The notes beneath the pieces were generated by a model. It saw only the letters and a list, made by a program, of their open reading frames with translations. It did no database searches and was not told the DNA's origin. Shown here in pieces: positions 48,396 to 58,365 of a stretch of DNA of 64,000 nucleotides. The stretch is taken from assembly GCA_016933575.1 (NCBI GenBank), contig JAFGAR010000040.1:62001-126000 (forward strand), given 5' to 3'. Numbering within the stretch: position 1 is the stretch's first letter; every line of letters begins with the position of its first letter. Origin of the DNA: Candidatus Thorarchaeota archaeon. Its GTDB lineage: Archaea > Asgardarchaeota > Thorarchaeia > Thorarchaeales > Thorarchaeaceae. Position numbers and translations under genes: made by a program.

Positions 48396-49337
48396 CTAGG
48401 CGCTGATCCTTCTTTCTACAGATTCCATTACGCGTCTTGCAAACTCTCGATCATCTTTGAATGACCAAGGAATCTTAAGGAATAATTTCTTAGCGCTTAC
48501 CAACATATCCTGATCTCGGCTTACAAGAATCTTGAAAATCATCTTTGTCCATTCAAAACAAGGATGCTCGTGAAATACTTGACTAGTTTCACGTTTTGAG
48601 GCGATGTCAGTGAGATATGCAATACCCTCTTTTGGTTTACCAAGCATTAAGTCCGAAAGTGCACCCATGCATGCGAGGATCACTGCATTCTTTGTCATTC
48701 CTGATTCAATGTAGGACTTTGCTCCGTCTTTGTATTCTCCTGCTTTTTTCTCGTATAGCGCGTGTCCATGACTAATGATTAGGTCTCTCGTATCATCAGA
48801 ATCAGCTTTCTTTAGCGATACACCTCCCATAACTGCAGCTTTTAGCTCAGCTTGCATATCTGTTAGTGGAGCGGATTGGTTCAATTTACGCATTTTCTCG
48901 ATAATGCTATTCCCAGATTTCACCAGTGTTTGTTTAACAGCAGGATTGTTGAGAGAGATGTCCTTTTTCTGGAGACCATTCTCGTAGGCATTTCTAGCAG
49001 CTCGAAAGAAATCATACGCTCTCTCTGTAAGGTCGTTTTTGTTTGCAAAATTTATCGCTTTCACATAAGCCATAATTGCATTGTCTGTTTCGCCTAAGTT
49101 CTCAAATTGCGATGCTGCCTCAACTAACCACGGAAATGCATCAGTACTATTGGTATCTACCGCTTCCTGTCCTCTTGAGAGAGAGCTATAGGCATCAACG
49201 CAGATTGTTGCAATGTCAGGTTGCTTACACTTCACAGAAATTTCTGTTTTTGGTAACGCAACACCTCTGAGCCTGCACATACTTGCTCCAGTTTCTTCTC
49301 TAATCCCTAACCATGTGCATTTCTCGACCCCTGACAA
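48396..49337 (-). CDS. TPR/SNAP-like helical-repeat protein with N-terminal Cys motif
   Basis: AASQFENLGETDNAIMAYVKAINFANKNDLTERAYDFFRAARNAYENG. Confidence 0.55.
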   Translation of the reverse strand: MSGVEKCTWLGIREETGASMCRLRGVALPKTEISVKCKQPDIATICVDAYSSLSRGQEAVDTNSTDAFPWLVEAASQFENLGETDNAIMAYVKAINFANKNDLTERAYDFFRAARNAYENGLQKKDISLNNPAVKQTLVKSGNSIIEKMRKLNQSAPLTDMQAELKAAVMGGVSLKKADSDDTRDLIISHGHALYEKKAGEYKDGAKSYIESGMTKNAVILACMGALSDLMLGKPKEGIAYLTDIASKRETSQVFHEHPCFEWTKMIFKILVSRDQDMLVSAKKLFLKIPWSFKDDREFARRVMESVERRISA

Positions 49338-49455
49338 TTGAAATCACTCCAATCTTCAACATCATTCTTCACGCTGAGGTTTAAAAAAGAAACCCTTGTT
49401 GTATCGTTACCTTTAACTATGTACAAAATCCGGACTTTTTTTCGAGGTTCTCGCA

Positions 49456-49863
49456 CTGACAGATGATGATGATGAGCTTGCATTGTTAAGACGGAAAAAA
49501 ATGGCTCAGCTAGTCGCTCGGGAGAAGCAATTACAAGAAACCCGAGAGCATCAGGATAAGGTCTCTGTGGAGCGTGAGAAACTTCTCAAGCGATTTTTAG
49601 ATAATGAAGCATTGACCTATTTGGACGCTCTTAAGAAGAACGAACCTGCTATTGGAAACAGAATACAAGAGATTCTTCTCTATCTAATCGTCTATAGAGG
49701 GATTCGGCAGACAATAACTCAAATCGATGTAAGATATATTGAACGTCAAATCAAAGGTGAGGGACCAAAGATACGTGTGCAACGAGATGGCGAAACTTCT
49801 GATTTCGGATCTTATGTTCGTGATGCGATTAAAGACAGTAGTGATAAGAATAACGCGGATTAG
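49456..49863 (+). CDS. PDCD5-like DNA-binding protein with divergent C-terminus
   Basis: LTDDDDELALLRRKKMAQLVAREKQ matches PDCD5 N-terminus; tracked ORF starts at TTG 49483, homologous frame extends to CTG 49456. Confidence 0.7.
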   Translation: MTDDDDELALLRRKKMAQLVAREKQLQETREHQDKVSVEREKLLKRFLDNEALTYLDALKKNEPAIGNRIQEILLYLIVYRGIRQTITQIDVRYIERQIKGEGPKIRVQRDGETSDFGSYVRDAIKDSSDKNNAD

Positions 49864-50762
49864 GCAAGTGCTTGTGCTCTCCCTTTCCAATCTCTGATAG
49901 TGTACCTCAATTCTTCCAAGTTACTTGGTTGTTTGCGCCATGAATCTGCAGTGCGTCGCATTTGAAAAATCAGTGCTCCTCCTCTTGCCATTTTTTGCTC
50001 AAGTATTTCTACTGCAGTTTCTATCGCTCTGATAATACTTGAAGAATCATCGGTCTTCCCAACGAATTCTTCTAGTTGGAAAAATATATCCGATGGTTCA
50101 AGTAGTTTCCACTCCTCTTTGGGAACTTTCAATTCTCTGTATTTTCCTGCAGGAAAGACAGTATTCCCATCCTTGATCTCGACTTCTCCTGCTGTCTGCA
50201 GATCTTCAACATACTTGAGTGCTTGGGTCATATCAGTTACTAGAGTTGAAGCTATCTCTTCAAGACGAATCGATTTTCTCGCTAGAACCATATTGAGGAT
50301 TCTATACTTCGGGTCTCCAAATTCTAGCAGTATTTCTTTAAGACGATCTCGTGAACCCTCTTCATCATTCAATATAGCTGTTGCAGCCTTAGAGAATGCC
50401 TGCAAATCAGTTCGTAGTCGTTCTATGGTCATTTGAGCCAGAGTCAGCTCATCTTTGAGAGAGGTTGTTTCTCCTCCTGGTTTCTTCTTGGCGAGTAATT
50501 GTGTTTGTTCAGATTTGATTTCTTGTATCTCCCTACCCACAGTATCCAATGCGCCTTTTGTCTTAGCAAGTTCGGACTTCAGCATCTGGATTTCAGATTC
50601 TCTCTCTACTATTGTAGATTCTAATTCTGAGACCTGACTTCCAAGTTGGTTTGCTCTTCGTTGAGATCCAGTCAATTGTGCCTGTAAGGCTTCCATCTTC
50701 TGATTAAGGGATACTATTTGCACAGTCTTCTCCCTGAGTCTTTCGTTGACATCATCTGACAT
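49860..50762 (-). CDS. Coiled-coil protein with central winged-helix
   Basis: MSDDVNERLREKTVQIVSLNQKMEALQ...; DPKYRILNMVLARKSIRLEEIASTL. Confidence 0.7.
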   Translation of the reverse strand: MSDDVNERLREKTVQIVSLNQKMEALQAQLTGSQRRANQLGSQVSELESTIVERESEIQMLKSELAKTKGALDTVGREIQEIKSEQTQLLAKKKPGGETTSLKDELTLAQMTIERLRTDLQAFSKAATAILNDEEGSRDRLKEILLEFGDPKYRILNMVLARKSIRLEEIASTLVTDMTQALKYVEDLQTAGEVEIKDGNTVFPAGKYRELKVPKEEWKLLEPSDIFFQLEEFVGKTDDSSSIIRAIETAVEILEQKMARGGALIFQMRRTADSWRKQPSNLEELRYTIRDWKGRAQALA

Positions 50763-50824
50763 AATCGGTCCCATCGCAAGTCCATAACCATCGATAATTA
50801 AAGGAGTCTCGTCTGGATACACGC

Positions 50825-51592
50825 TTGGAGAGCTTGCAATTGAATCTGTTCGATTCTCACACTCACATAGACATGAATCATTTCCAAAACGATCTTGAGA
50901 AGGTCATTCATAGAGCAAAAGAAGCTGGACTCGTGGGAATGGTCACTTCATCAATGGGACCAGGATCATTTCGAAGAACAATTGGTATCCAGAAAAAACA
51001 CCAGAATTTTGTCTTCCATTCGGCTGGAACTCCAGTCTCTCAGTTGACTAAAACTGATGCTGATAAAATAATAGAACTGACAAGAAAGTATGCAAAAGAT
51101 ATTGTTGCAATTGGGGAAGTGGGTCTTGATTATCATTGGATTAAAGACAGTCGAGGGCGAGAGGCACAGGAACCACTCTTTTCATTATTCATACAACTTG
51201 CAAAGGATCTTGACCGACCAATCGTTATTCATTCTCGAAAAGCAGAGGAACGTGCAACCGAGATTCTAGAAAAACAATTCAATGGTGATGTATTGATGCA
51301 CTGTTTTGATGGATCTGTTGAAATTGCACAACGTGTAAGTGACAATGGGTGGTACATCACACTCCCAGCAAATTTTGAGAGGTATCGAAACAGGAAACTG
51401 GCTGCAAAGATTGTACCGATTGAACAGATAATGCTTGAAACGGATGGTCCTTATCTCTCTCCTACCAGCGAGCGAAATGAACCTGCCAATATTAGATATG
51501 GTTGCGAAGCACTTAGTCGAGTCTTGGAGACCGATTTACTAAGTGTTGCTGAAATTACAACTGAAAATGCTAAGAGATTCTATAGACTATGA
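50825..51592 (+). CDS. TatD-family metal-dependent hydrolase
   Basis: FDSHTHIDMNHF; AIGEVGLDYHW; PIVIHSRKAEERATEIL; MLETDGPYLSP. Confidence 0.92.
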   Translation: MESLQLNLFDSHTHIDMNHFQNDLEKVIHRAKEAGLVGMVTSSMGPGSFRRTIGIQKKHQNFVFHSAGTPVSQLTKTDADKIIELTRKYAKDIVAIGEVGLDYHWIKDSRGREAQEPLFSLFIQLAKDLDRPIVIHSRKAEERATEILEKQFNGDVLMHCFDGSVEIAQRVSDNGWYITLPANFERYRNRKLAAKIVPIEQIMLETDGPYLSPTSERNEPANIRYGCEALSRVLETDLLSVAEITTENAKRFYRL

Positions 51593-51647
51593 CCGATAGA
51601 GCCAAGTGTGTTCTCGTGAGTCTTCTTGTATGCATTTACGGCGGTAT

Positions 51648-52421
51648 ATGGAAATCAACTCTAACTCACTAAAATCTCCCATTGCACTAGTTGGTCTTCC
51701 TGGAATCGCAAGTGTTGGAACAATTGCAATAGAGTCATTGTCACAAATTCTAGATGCGCAGCCTATGATGGATATTTACAGTACTGATTTTCCTCCAAGA
51801 ATACTAGTTCAGAAAGGCCTTACATTCATACCTAAATCGAGTGTTCTATTATACCGTGCCGCACCTGATGAACCTCATGACTTGATTTTTCTTACTGCAG
51901 ATTATCAGCCCTCATCTAGTGGTGGCGTATACGAATTTGCAGATTATGTAGCCCGAGAACTCAACAGCTTTGGCGTAAAGGAGATGTACGCACTAGCTGC
52001 ATATGAACAAGGATATGAGGAATACTTCAGTCATTTTCCAAATTCTCCTAGAATCTACGTTTCTGCAAGTTCTGAAGGTCTTCTGAAACGGGTATCTTCT
52101 GTAAATGGTACTATCATTACAGAGGATGGCTCAATTGTTGGCGCTAATGGTGTCATCCCTGTGTGGGCTTCTACAATGTACAATATGGAGAGTGCTTGTC
52201 TTCTTGGTGAGACACTTGGTGTGATAAAAGCCGATTATCGTGCCGCACAGCATCTTCTCGAAGTTATCATAAATCATCTACATATGAAGGTTGACCTCGA
52301 AAGCATGGAACCTCAGATTTCGAAAGTGCTGGAGTTTATAGAGTGGGCTCGTAGTGAGATTGCACAAAGAACTGATTCGCCTAGTGAGGATGATCTACCG
52401 TCTGATAGATACATTGGATAA
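51648..52421 (+). CDS. PAC2 family (proteasome assembly chaperone-like) protein
   Basis: ALVGLPGIASVGTIAIESL; DYQPSSSGGVYEFADYV; C-terminal LEFIEWARSE. Confidence 0.85.
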   Translation: MEINSNSLKSPIALVGLPGIASVGTIAIESLSQILDAQPMMDIYSTDFPPRILVQKGLTFIPKSSVLLYRAAPDEPHDLIFLTADYQPSSSGGVYEFADYVARELNSFGVKEMYALAAYEQGYEEYFSHFPNSPRIYVSASSEGLLKRVSSVNGTIITEDGSIVGANGVIPVWASTMYNMESACLLGETLGVIKADYRAAQHLLEVIINHLHMKVDLESMEPQISKVLEFIEWARSEIAQRTDSPSEDDLPSDRYIG

Positions 52422-52616
52422 TTATTCCACCATATCTGGATGGAGGATATCCGTTATCCAAGCTTGACTATCCAAATTGATATAGAAATAGTGGTCTTCG
52501 TGTTTCACCTTTACAGTATAAGGAAATCTTGATGCCTTCTTAATTACATCTGGAGGGACTTTTAGAACCGTTCGTTTTTCACAAACGGGACACTTGGCAT
52601 ATCGTTCAAACATCAT
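52422..52616 (-). CDS. Small zinc-ribbon-like protein
   Basis: MMFERYAKCPVCEKRTVLKVPP... Confidence 0.6.
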   Translation of the reverse strand: MMFERYAKCPVCEKRTVLKVPPDVIKKASRFPYTVKVKHEDHYFYINLDSQAWITDILHPDMVE

Positions 52617-52635
52617 AATGATCCCTCTGTGTGTT

Positions 52636-53040
52636 TCATTTGACCATTGAATCCTCACTAAGGATTAACATCGTATCATTTGAATCTGGCTTTTCTAGGG
52701 CATCAGTGAATATCTGGATCAATTCATCTGGAGCGTGTTGTGCGAATTCTTCTGAATCTGTTGCTACAATCCTTAGGTTCTCATACACACCCGATTCTGC
52801 TAGTACTCGAAATTCTGAATCACCATTTTTAATACGTAGAATTAGGAATTTGGCAAAGTCCTTAAATTCGCCCTTAGGTCCTCGTAATTTGCCTGGTATT
52901 CTCTCAATTCTGTTACTCGCTATCATATCTTTTAGCAAATATGCCCTAATGACTTGATTCCCTACCTTTCTGCGAATATCTATGAATTCATCTACATTTG
53001 AGTCTTCTTTGATTAGTTTCCATGTAGGTCCTGATATCAT
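52636..53040 (-). CDS. Hypothetical protein
   Basis: 134-aa ORF. Confidence 0.65.
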   Translation of the reverse strand: MISGPTWKLIKEDSNVDEFIDIRRKVGNQVIRAYLLKDMIASNRIERIPGKLRGPKGEFKDFAKFLILRIKNGDSEFRVLAESGVYENLRIVATDSEEFAQHAPDELIQIFTDALEKPDSNDTMLILSEDSMVK

Positions 53041-53180
53041 CTAACACCGATATTTCATATTTCGGGAGTAAATATAGGGATTATCTGACTGTATATTACC
53101 CTGATAGAAGGCGCGGTAAAGCTTTATTTGTCAGGTAGTAATGAACTATCAGTTAGAAGGAATAGGATGGAACGAAAGCT

Positions 53181-53897
53181 ATGCAAACTGTAGACATGAT
53201 TATTCGAGAAGTACATGCAGGATTATGGTTTCTTGTTGTTGGATACTACTTCTTCATCTTTATCTTCCTGTTGTTCTTTAGATGGAGAAATACTAGAAAT
53301 CCCTTCCAGTTCGCTATGGCCATGTTCTTTCTGCTTCTTGCTATAGGCCGTTGTTTCTACTTCGTTGGTGACTTCTATGCTGATCCTAACAGTCTGATAA
53401 ACTTCATAGCACCCTATAATGTTCCGTTTCTTGGCGAGTCTCCATTCTGGCTTATGGCTGGATCTTTTATCCAATGGATTGCACTAGCAACACTCTCAGC
53501 TACAGCGGGTTTCATGATTTTTGGAAAGAGATGGGCTGAGATAGCATTTGCAGTTCCTGCAGTAGTCATTGCAATAATTCTTGGATTCATTTCATTAGAT
53601 TCCACTACAAGAGGTCTGCTCTCTGGTGGTGCAGGGGCTGTGTATGCTTTATTCATCCCACTTTTGTTCTGGTATCTTGCATGGCAATCTGGTGGGAAAT
53701 TACGCCGTTCCAATTTGCTCTTAGGATTAGGATTCTTTATTCTATTTGCAGGTCGTGTCATCCACGCGATTCGGTATCCAATGGCAGAAGCTCTATTCAA
53801 TAACTCGATAGCAATACCCGGCGTGATTGCACCTGGTCTTATTGTTATAGGATTAATCCTCATAGCCACTGGTAATGAATGGGGACAATCTGTCTAA
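53181..53897 (+). CDS. Integral membrane protein with about seven TM segments
   Basis: Seven hydrophobic segments counted by eye. Confidence 0.75.
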   Translation: MQTVDMIIREVHAGLWFLVVGYYFFIFIFLLFFRWRNTRNPFQFAMAMFFLLLAIGRCFYFVGDFYADPNSLINFIAPYNVPFLGESPFWLMAGSFIQWIALATLSATAGFMIFGKRWAEIAFAVPAVVIAIILGFISLDSTTRGLLSGGAGAVYALFIPLLFWYLAWQSGGKLRRSNLLLGLGFFILFAGRVIHAIRYPMAEALFNNSIAIPGVIAPGLIVIGLILIATGNEWGQSV

Positions 53898-53916
53898 GCG
53901 AAATTAACCGGATTGT

Positions 53917-53937
53917 ATCTGAAATTACGTTTCAGAT
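53917..53937 (+). terminator. Hairpin between convergent genes
   Basis: ATCTGAAA-TTACG-TTTCAGAT. Confidence 0.45.
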
Positions 53938-53960
53938 GTGAAAACTTGTGGTTGAGAGAA

Positions 53961-54572
53961 TTAACCAATCTCTCGCCACTCGAGAATCCTCATATCTTCC
54001 AAGGTGTGTAGTGATTTCTGAACTTCTTTCATATGCTTACCAAGTTGGTCCGCGATATCAAGTGCAGTTAATTTTCCCTTACACATATTTGCGACATCAA
54101 AAGTTTCTTGGCTCATTTGCCCAAGTCTAACAAGCATGGGCGAGACTTTTCCTTTTAGGACTGGAACGACAATCTTGGTTTCAGATGCATGTCCGTTGCT
54201 TGTGATTTCATCTAATTTTTGATAGAATCTCTCAAAGGGTTCAAGGTTTCCATCCCACTCTTGTAGCATTGTACCATATATCTTGACAAACTCATTATTG
54301 ACTTCAGCAAGTACAGCCATTGCTGCATTTCCATCATCGACCTTGTCGACTATGGCAGCGACAATTACGTTATCCTTCAGAGAGAGGCAGATATCGAAGG
54401 CACCGAAATCGATTACATGTACTCTATTTCCATCACTCAGCTCTCGTCCAAACTGAATGAGTGCTGTAAGGAATCCGCTGATTAGATTCGGATCCATATC
54501 CGCTTCTCCATATTTGCGGTCCAGAACACATAGACCACTATCAGCGATCAATATGTATACAGCTTGAATCAA
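53961..54572 (-). CDS. Longin-like domain plus C-terminal winged-helix protein
   Basis: MIQAVYILIADSGLCVLDRKYGEADMDPNLISGFLTALIQFGRELSDG...; LTALDIADQLGKHMKEVQKSLHTLEDMRIL. Confidence 0.6.
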   Translation of the reverse strand: MIQAVYILIADSGLCVLDRKYGEADMDPNLISGFLTALIQFGRELSDGNRVHVIDFGAFDICLSLKDNVIVAAIVDKVDDGNAAMAVLAEVNNEFVKIYGTMLQEWDGNLEPFERFYQKLDEITSNGHASETKIVVPVLKGKVSPMLVRLGQMSQETFDVANMCKGKLTALDIADQLGKHMKEVQKSLHTLEDMRILEWREIG

Positions 54573-54691
54573 GGTGTGTATCTTCCTCTCTGAACTTTGA
54601 ATCGAATAGCTCGTTTGTCTTTATAGAACTTCGTGTGGCCTCCTAAATTGATTGGAGAGGTTTATCAAGACAGTTTCTTTTTGCAATATAG

Positions 54692-55399
54692 GTGAGTTCT
54701 TTGGATACAGCAAAGGATGCACGAATACTTGTGGCAGAAGACGCACTTCGTCGTCTCAATGAGATTGTTAATAATCGAAAATTGAAGCTCCATATTGAGT
54801 ATAACAAGATTGGAACAATCCTACACCAAGCTGGAAGTTACTTCTATGAAGTAAAATATTCATACGTTCCAGCAGAACAAGTGGCAAAACTTGAACCCAC
54901 ACAGAAGATTGTCGATGATATCATCGAGTTTAAGAAAATGGTCGAATCAGCCTTAAAATCAATTGGTTTCAAACCGTCCACAATAAAAGAAATTCTTGTC
55001 TTTGCAGAACTGAACTATTCATTTCGTACTATTGAAGGACTAAAAAGAAGACTTACAGAATTCGATGAAGAACCAGCATATGCTATTGATATTTTAGCTG
55101 TTGAGGTTTCGGAAGTAAAACCAGTTGAAGACTCCAAGAATCTAACCGAATGTCGTTGTACTGATGGAAAACGAATATGGAAAATTCTCACAAACATCGA
55201 AGGAGTCCAATCTGGAGAGATATATCCCTGTGCAGTTCTTCCACCTGTCGAGATGGTTGGTATTGTTAGTGAAGCGATGTTCCTTGGAGGCGAGCCATTA
55301 CCTGAAACTACAAATGTGGGACCTTTAACTCAACCATCAGCTTCTGTTCTAGATCAGGCTAGAGCTCAAGTCCTACATATCATAAAGAGGATGCAATAG
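54692..55399 (+). CDS. Protein with C-terminal EMAPII/tRNA-binding-like OB fold (putative)
   Basis: RIWKILTNIEGVQSGEIYPCAVLPPVEMVGIVSEAMFLGGE resembles the RGxxSEGMLL motif region. Confidence 0.5.
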   Translation: MSSLDTAKDARILVAEDALRRLNEIVNNRKLKLHIEYNKIGTILHQAGSYFYEVKYSYVPAEQVAKLEPTQKIVDDIIEFKKMVESALKSIGFKPSTIKEILVFAELNYSFRTIEGLKRRLTEFDEEPAYAIDILAVEVSEVKPVEDSKNLTECRCTDGKRIWKILTNIEGVQSGEIYPCAVLPPVEMVGIVSEAMFLGGEPLPETTNVGPLTQPSASVLDQARAQVLHIIKRMQ

Positions 55400-55738
55400 A
55401 TGCACTTGACTGAGATTCAGAAGAAATTGAAGTTGTTCGAAATAGAGCGAGGGTGGGACAAATTTCCCCCTTCACTTGTCTTTGCACATCTAATTGAAGA
55501 GCTAGGAGAAGTGTCTCGACATATCACAGTTGATGAAGGGTATAAGGTAATAGGGCTTGGACACGAGGCTCCCAAGAAATCGGATTTATCTCGCGAGTTT
55601 GCACAGGTTTTCATTCTCTTTACCCAATTAGCAAACCATTATGACATTGACCTCGAAGAAAGTATCCTCTCAGAACTAGTTATCATGGAAAAACGGTTTT
55701 CAGCTAAGGACTGGTCTGAACATATGAAGGACCGCTAG
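55400..55738 (+). CDS. MazG-like nucleotide pyrophosphohydrolase
   Basis: AHLIEELGEVSRHITVDEG; LSREFAQVFILFTQLANHYDIDLEESILSEL. Confidence 0.8.
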   Translation: MHLTEIQKKLKLFEIERGWDKFPPSLVFAHLIEELGEVSRHITVDEGYKVIGLGHEAPKKSDLSREFAQVFILFTQLANHYDIDLEESILSELVIMEKRFSAKDWSEHMKDR

Positions 55739-55743
55739 CTTAA

Positions 55744-56175
55744 CTATCCCATCTTGCGACTTGCTTCAAGAGCTTTCTTTGCCATATCCTCTAGATCTTT
55801 GGTTGCTGCAAGAAGTCCTAGGGCCTTGTTTCTAACCTGAGTGATATTTTTCTCTTTAGCCCACTGAGCTAAGCCTGTAACAAGAGGACCAAGAGCAGTT
55901 CGAGCTGCTTCTACTGTACCTACTGCTTTACCAAGAAGCTCAACGCTATGTTTCTTATCCTTTCCTGCCTCAGCAACTCTCAACCAGACTAAAGCATGGA
56001 TCATATACAGTGCATCCAACATTAGTGTTGGCGATTTTGGATTGTCCTGAACCTTTTTCAGAAGTCTTTCTTGTCGATCTTCGAAAACATCTTTGAAATA
56101 ACTGAATGCCTTACCATCATTTCCTTTATCAAGTTCAATGATGCCTTTCTGTAGCTTCTCATCATGCTCTGACAA
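55744..56175 (-). CDS. Hypothetical helical protein
   Basis: 143-aa ORF. Confidence 0.65.
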   Translation of the reverse strand: MSEHDEKLQKGIIELDKGNDGKAFSYFKDVFEDRQERLLKKVQDNPKSPTLMLDALYMIHALVWLRVAEAGKDKKHSVELLGKAVGTVEAARTALGPLVTGLAQWAKEKNITQVRNKALGLLAATKDLEDMAKKALEASRKMG

Positions 56176-56348
56176 TGTTGAAACACTCCTTGGTCTAACT
56201 ATCTACTTCAGTAAATCTCTAAGTATTTGTGTGTTATGACTTTCTATATCATATCTTAAAGGGTTGTATTTCCTTTTCTTAACTCACAACATCTTTATGC
56301 CGGTTATTTTCTTGACAACCTGTCGAATCTATGTTTGGAGGTTGTCGA

Positions 56349-57941
56349 ATGGTTAAGACCACTTTCACATTTGATGAATTGAAACGTACGAATCATAAAG
56401 AAATCAAAGAGATGCAGGACAGAAAATTCCGTGCATTTATTCGGTATCAAATCTGGCCTAATCATCCCTACTATCGACGACTATTCAAGGAAAACAATGT
56501 TGACCCATTCAATATTACATGTTTTGAAGATTGGGCAAAATACAACATTCCCCTTGTGAAAAAAACTGATTACAAAGATCATCTCACAGAATTTGTGCTT
56601 AATCCATCGCAAGTTGATGGAAAGGATCGTGATCCTGCAGATATTATAAAGAATATGCTTACTTATTCAAAGGAATCTGGCAATCAGGAACAATACAAAT
56701 TCATTCGGAACAATGGTGCACGAGTTAAGCTTCATCTTGGTGCAAAAGGTGCAATGGATCGATTAAAACAACGATTGACATATACTTATTCACCGCTTCA
56801 ATTCTGGCTCAGCTCAGGACGTGCCTCAGGACTTCCATCTCCAGTCTTTCTAACACGGTATGATAACATGCTTCTTGATCAAAATAGCATAAAATGTGGC
56901 CAACTAGCAATTGACAAGTTTGTCCAACAAGGTTGGGAGGCATCTTCAATGAATCTATTTCCTTATGCTCCTCACCTTGGATGGCATGCTGTCAATGCTG
57001 GCCTAAGACAGATCAGCAAATTCTACATCGCAACAAGTGCAGGTGGTGCAATACCCAGTGAGAAGCTCGTTGAGCTTGCAGGAGTATTCAAGGCAAATGC
57101 AATTACTGGAATGCCAAGCTATTTGCGAAATCGCTTCTTCAAAGCCATGGCCGAATCTAACTATAAGGCTCCGGAGAAGGTGGTAGTCCTCTTAGCTGGT
57201 GAAAAGATTTACCCCCGTGTTGCTGATGATATTGTTCAGACGCTTCATGACAAAGGTGCAAAAGATGTCCATCTCATTGGTGGTTATGCCTCATCTGAGA
57301 GTAAGGTTTCTTTTGCTGTGCAATGTGATTATCATGGGCCATACCACAATCTGTCCCCACTCATTATGTCTTGGGAATTCGTGCGGCTCAATGATGATGG
57401 AAGCTATGAGTTCGTAGATGAAGATGAACCCGGGCATACTGTTCTATTTCACCTTGATAGTACAGGAACTGTCTTTGAAGGATTCCTCTTGGGTGATGTA
57501 GCTACAAAACATGAAGCTGGTAAATGTCCAATTTGTGGTCTTGATGGCCAGTTCTTCTGGGATATTGGGAGAACAAATGATGCTCAGACTCAGCTAGAAG
57601 TCATGGGCCTCACCGAGAAAAAGATCAAAGGAGCCACTGTTAATCTCACAGCACTTCGGACAGATGTCCTTCAACTGGGAGAGGTGGAAGAAGTACAGAT
57701 TGAAGTTGCCAAGGAAAACATGTCAGATCCCTATAGCATGGATGTTTTGAATCTCTATATTGCTCCTAAAGGCCCTAAGAAATCAGACTATTCGTCATTG
57801 ATTGCCCAAATTCAAAAGATAACCAAAACGAGTACTGAGGTCACACCAAAAGTTGTGATTATTGGGTTTGAGGAATTGGTAGAGAAAGCTGGTGGTATGA
57901 AATTCATGGAAATCATCGATAGCCGACCAAAGCCTGCTTAG
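56349..57941 (+). CDS. AMP-forming ligase, phenylacetate-CoA ligase (PaaK)-like
   Basis: FIRYQIWPNHPYYRRLFKENNVDP; LSSGRASGLPSPVFLT; GGYASSESK; RTDVLQLGEVEEVQIEV. Confidence 0.8.
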   Translation: MVKTTFTFDELKRTNHKEIKEMQDRKFRAFIRYQIWPNHPYYRRLFKENNVDPFNITCFEDWAKYNIPLVKKTDYKDHLTEFVLNPSQVDGKDRDPADIIKNMLTYSKESGNQEQYKFIRNNGARVKLHLGAKGAMDRLKQRLTYTYSPLQFWLSSGRASGLPSPVFLTRYDNMLLDQNSIKCGQLAIDKFVQQGWEASSMNLFPYAPHLGWHAVNAGLRQISKFYIATSAGGAIPSEKLVELAGVFKANAITGMPSYLRNRFFKAMAESNYKAPEKVVVLLAGEKIYPRVADDIVQTLHDKGAKDVHLIGGYASSESKVSFAVQCDYHGPYHNLSPLIMSWEFVRLNDDGSYEFVDEDEPGHTVLFHLDSTGTVFEGFLLGDVATKHEAGKCPICGLDGQFFWDIGRTNDAQTQLEVMGLTEKKIKGATVNLTALRTDVLQLGEVEEVQIEVAKENMSDPYSMDVLNLYIAPKGPKKSDYSSLIAQIQKITKTSTEVTPKVVIIGFEELVEKAGGMKFMEIIDSRPKPA

Positions 57942-57967
57942 ATGAATACTCTGTGTAATTCAAAAGA

Positions 57968-57988
57968 GGAGTCAGCTAGACTGACTCC
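57968..57988 (+). terminator. Hairpin between convergent genes
   Basis: GGAGTCAG-CTAGA-CTGACTCC. Confidence 0.5.
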
Positions 57989-58317
57989 TTGAACCTACTT
58001 TTAATATCGGGGAGATTCAAGTACACCACAATTATTCCTGAAAGAATGGCACCAATCAGGTTGCTACCTAAAAGAAAGAGTATGCATCCAATGATATTGA
58101 GAATAAATGCCCAGGTCCAAGCATAATCCTGTAGTGTAAATAGACCATACGCAATAACAAGTCCAAACAGGCCAATAATTCCAAATGGAATTGCTACGAA
58201 CAATCCAAGTATCGGTAGTAAAAGCCAAACTGCCCCAACAAATAGAATCCCTAATGCCTGAAGTATTTGTAATCCTGCAAGCAACAATATGCCAAATGGT
58301 ACTCCATTATCGCTCAA
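57976..58317 (-). CDS. Small integral membrane protein
   Basis: 113-aa hydrophobic ORF. Confidence 0.65.
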   Translation of the reverse strand: MSDNGVPFGILLLAGLQILQALGILFVGAVWLLLPILGLFVAIPFGIIGLFGLVIAYGLFTLQDYAWTWAFILNIIGCILFLLGSNLIGAILSGIIVVYLNLPDIKSRFKESV

Positions 58318-58365
58318 GGAAACTCACCTAACATTCATTCATCAATTTTCGAAGAAGTAGGAGAT

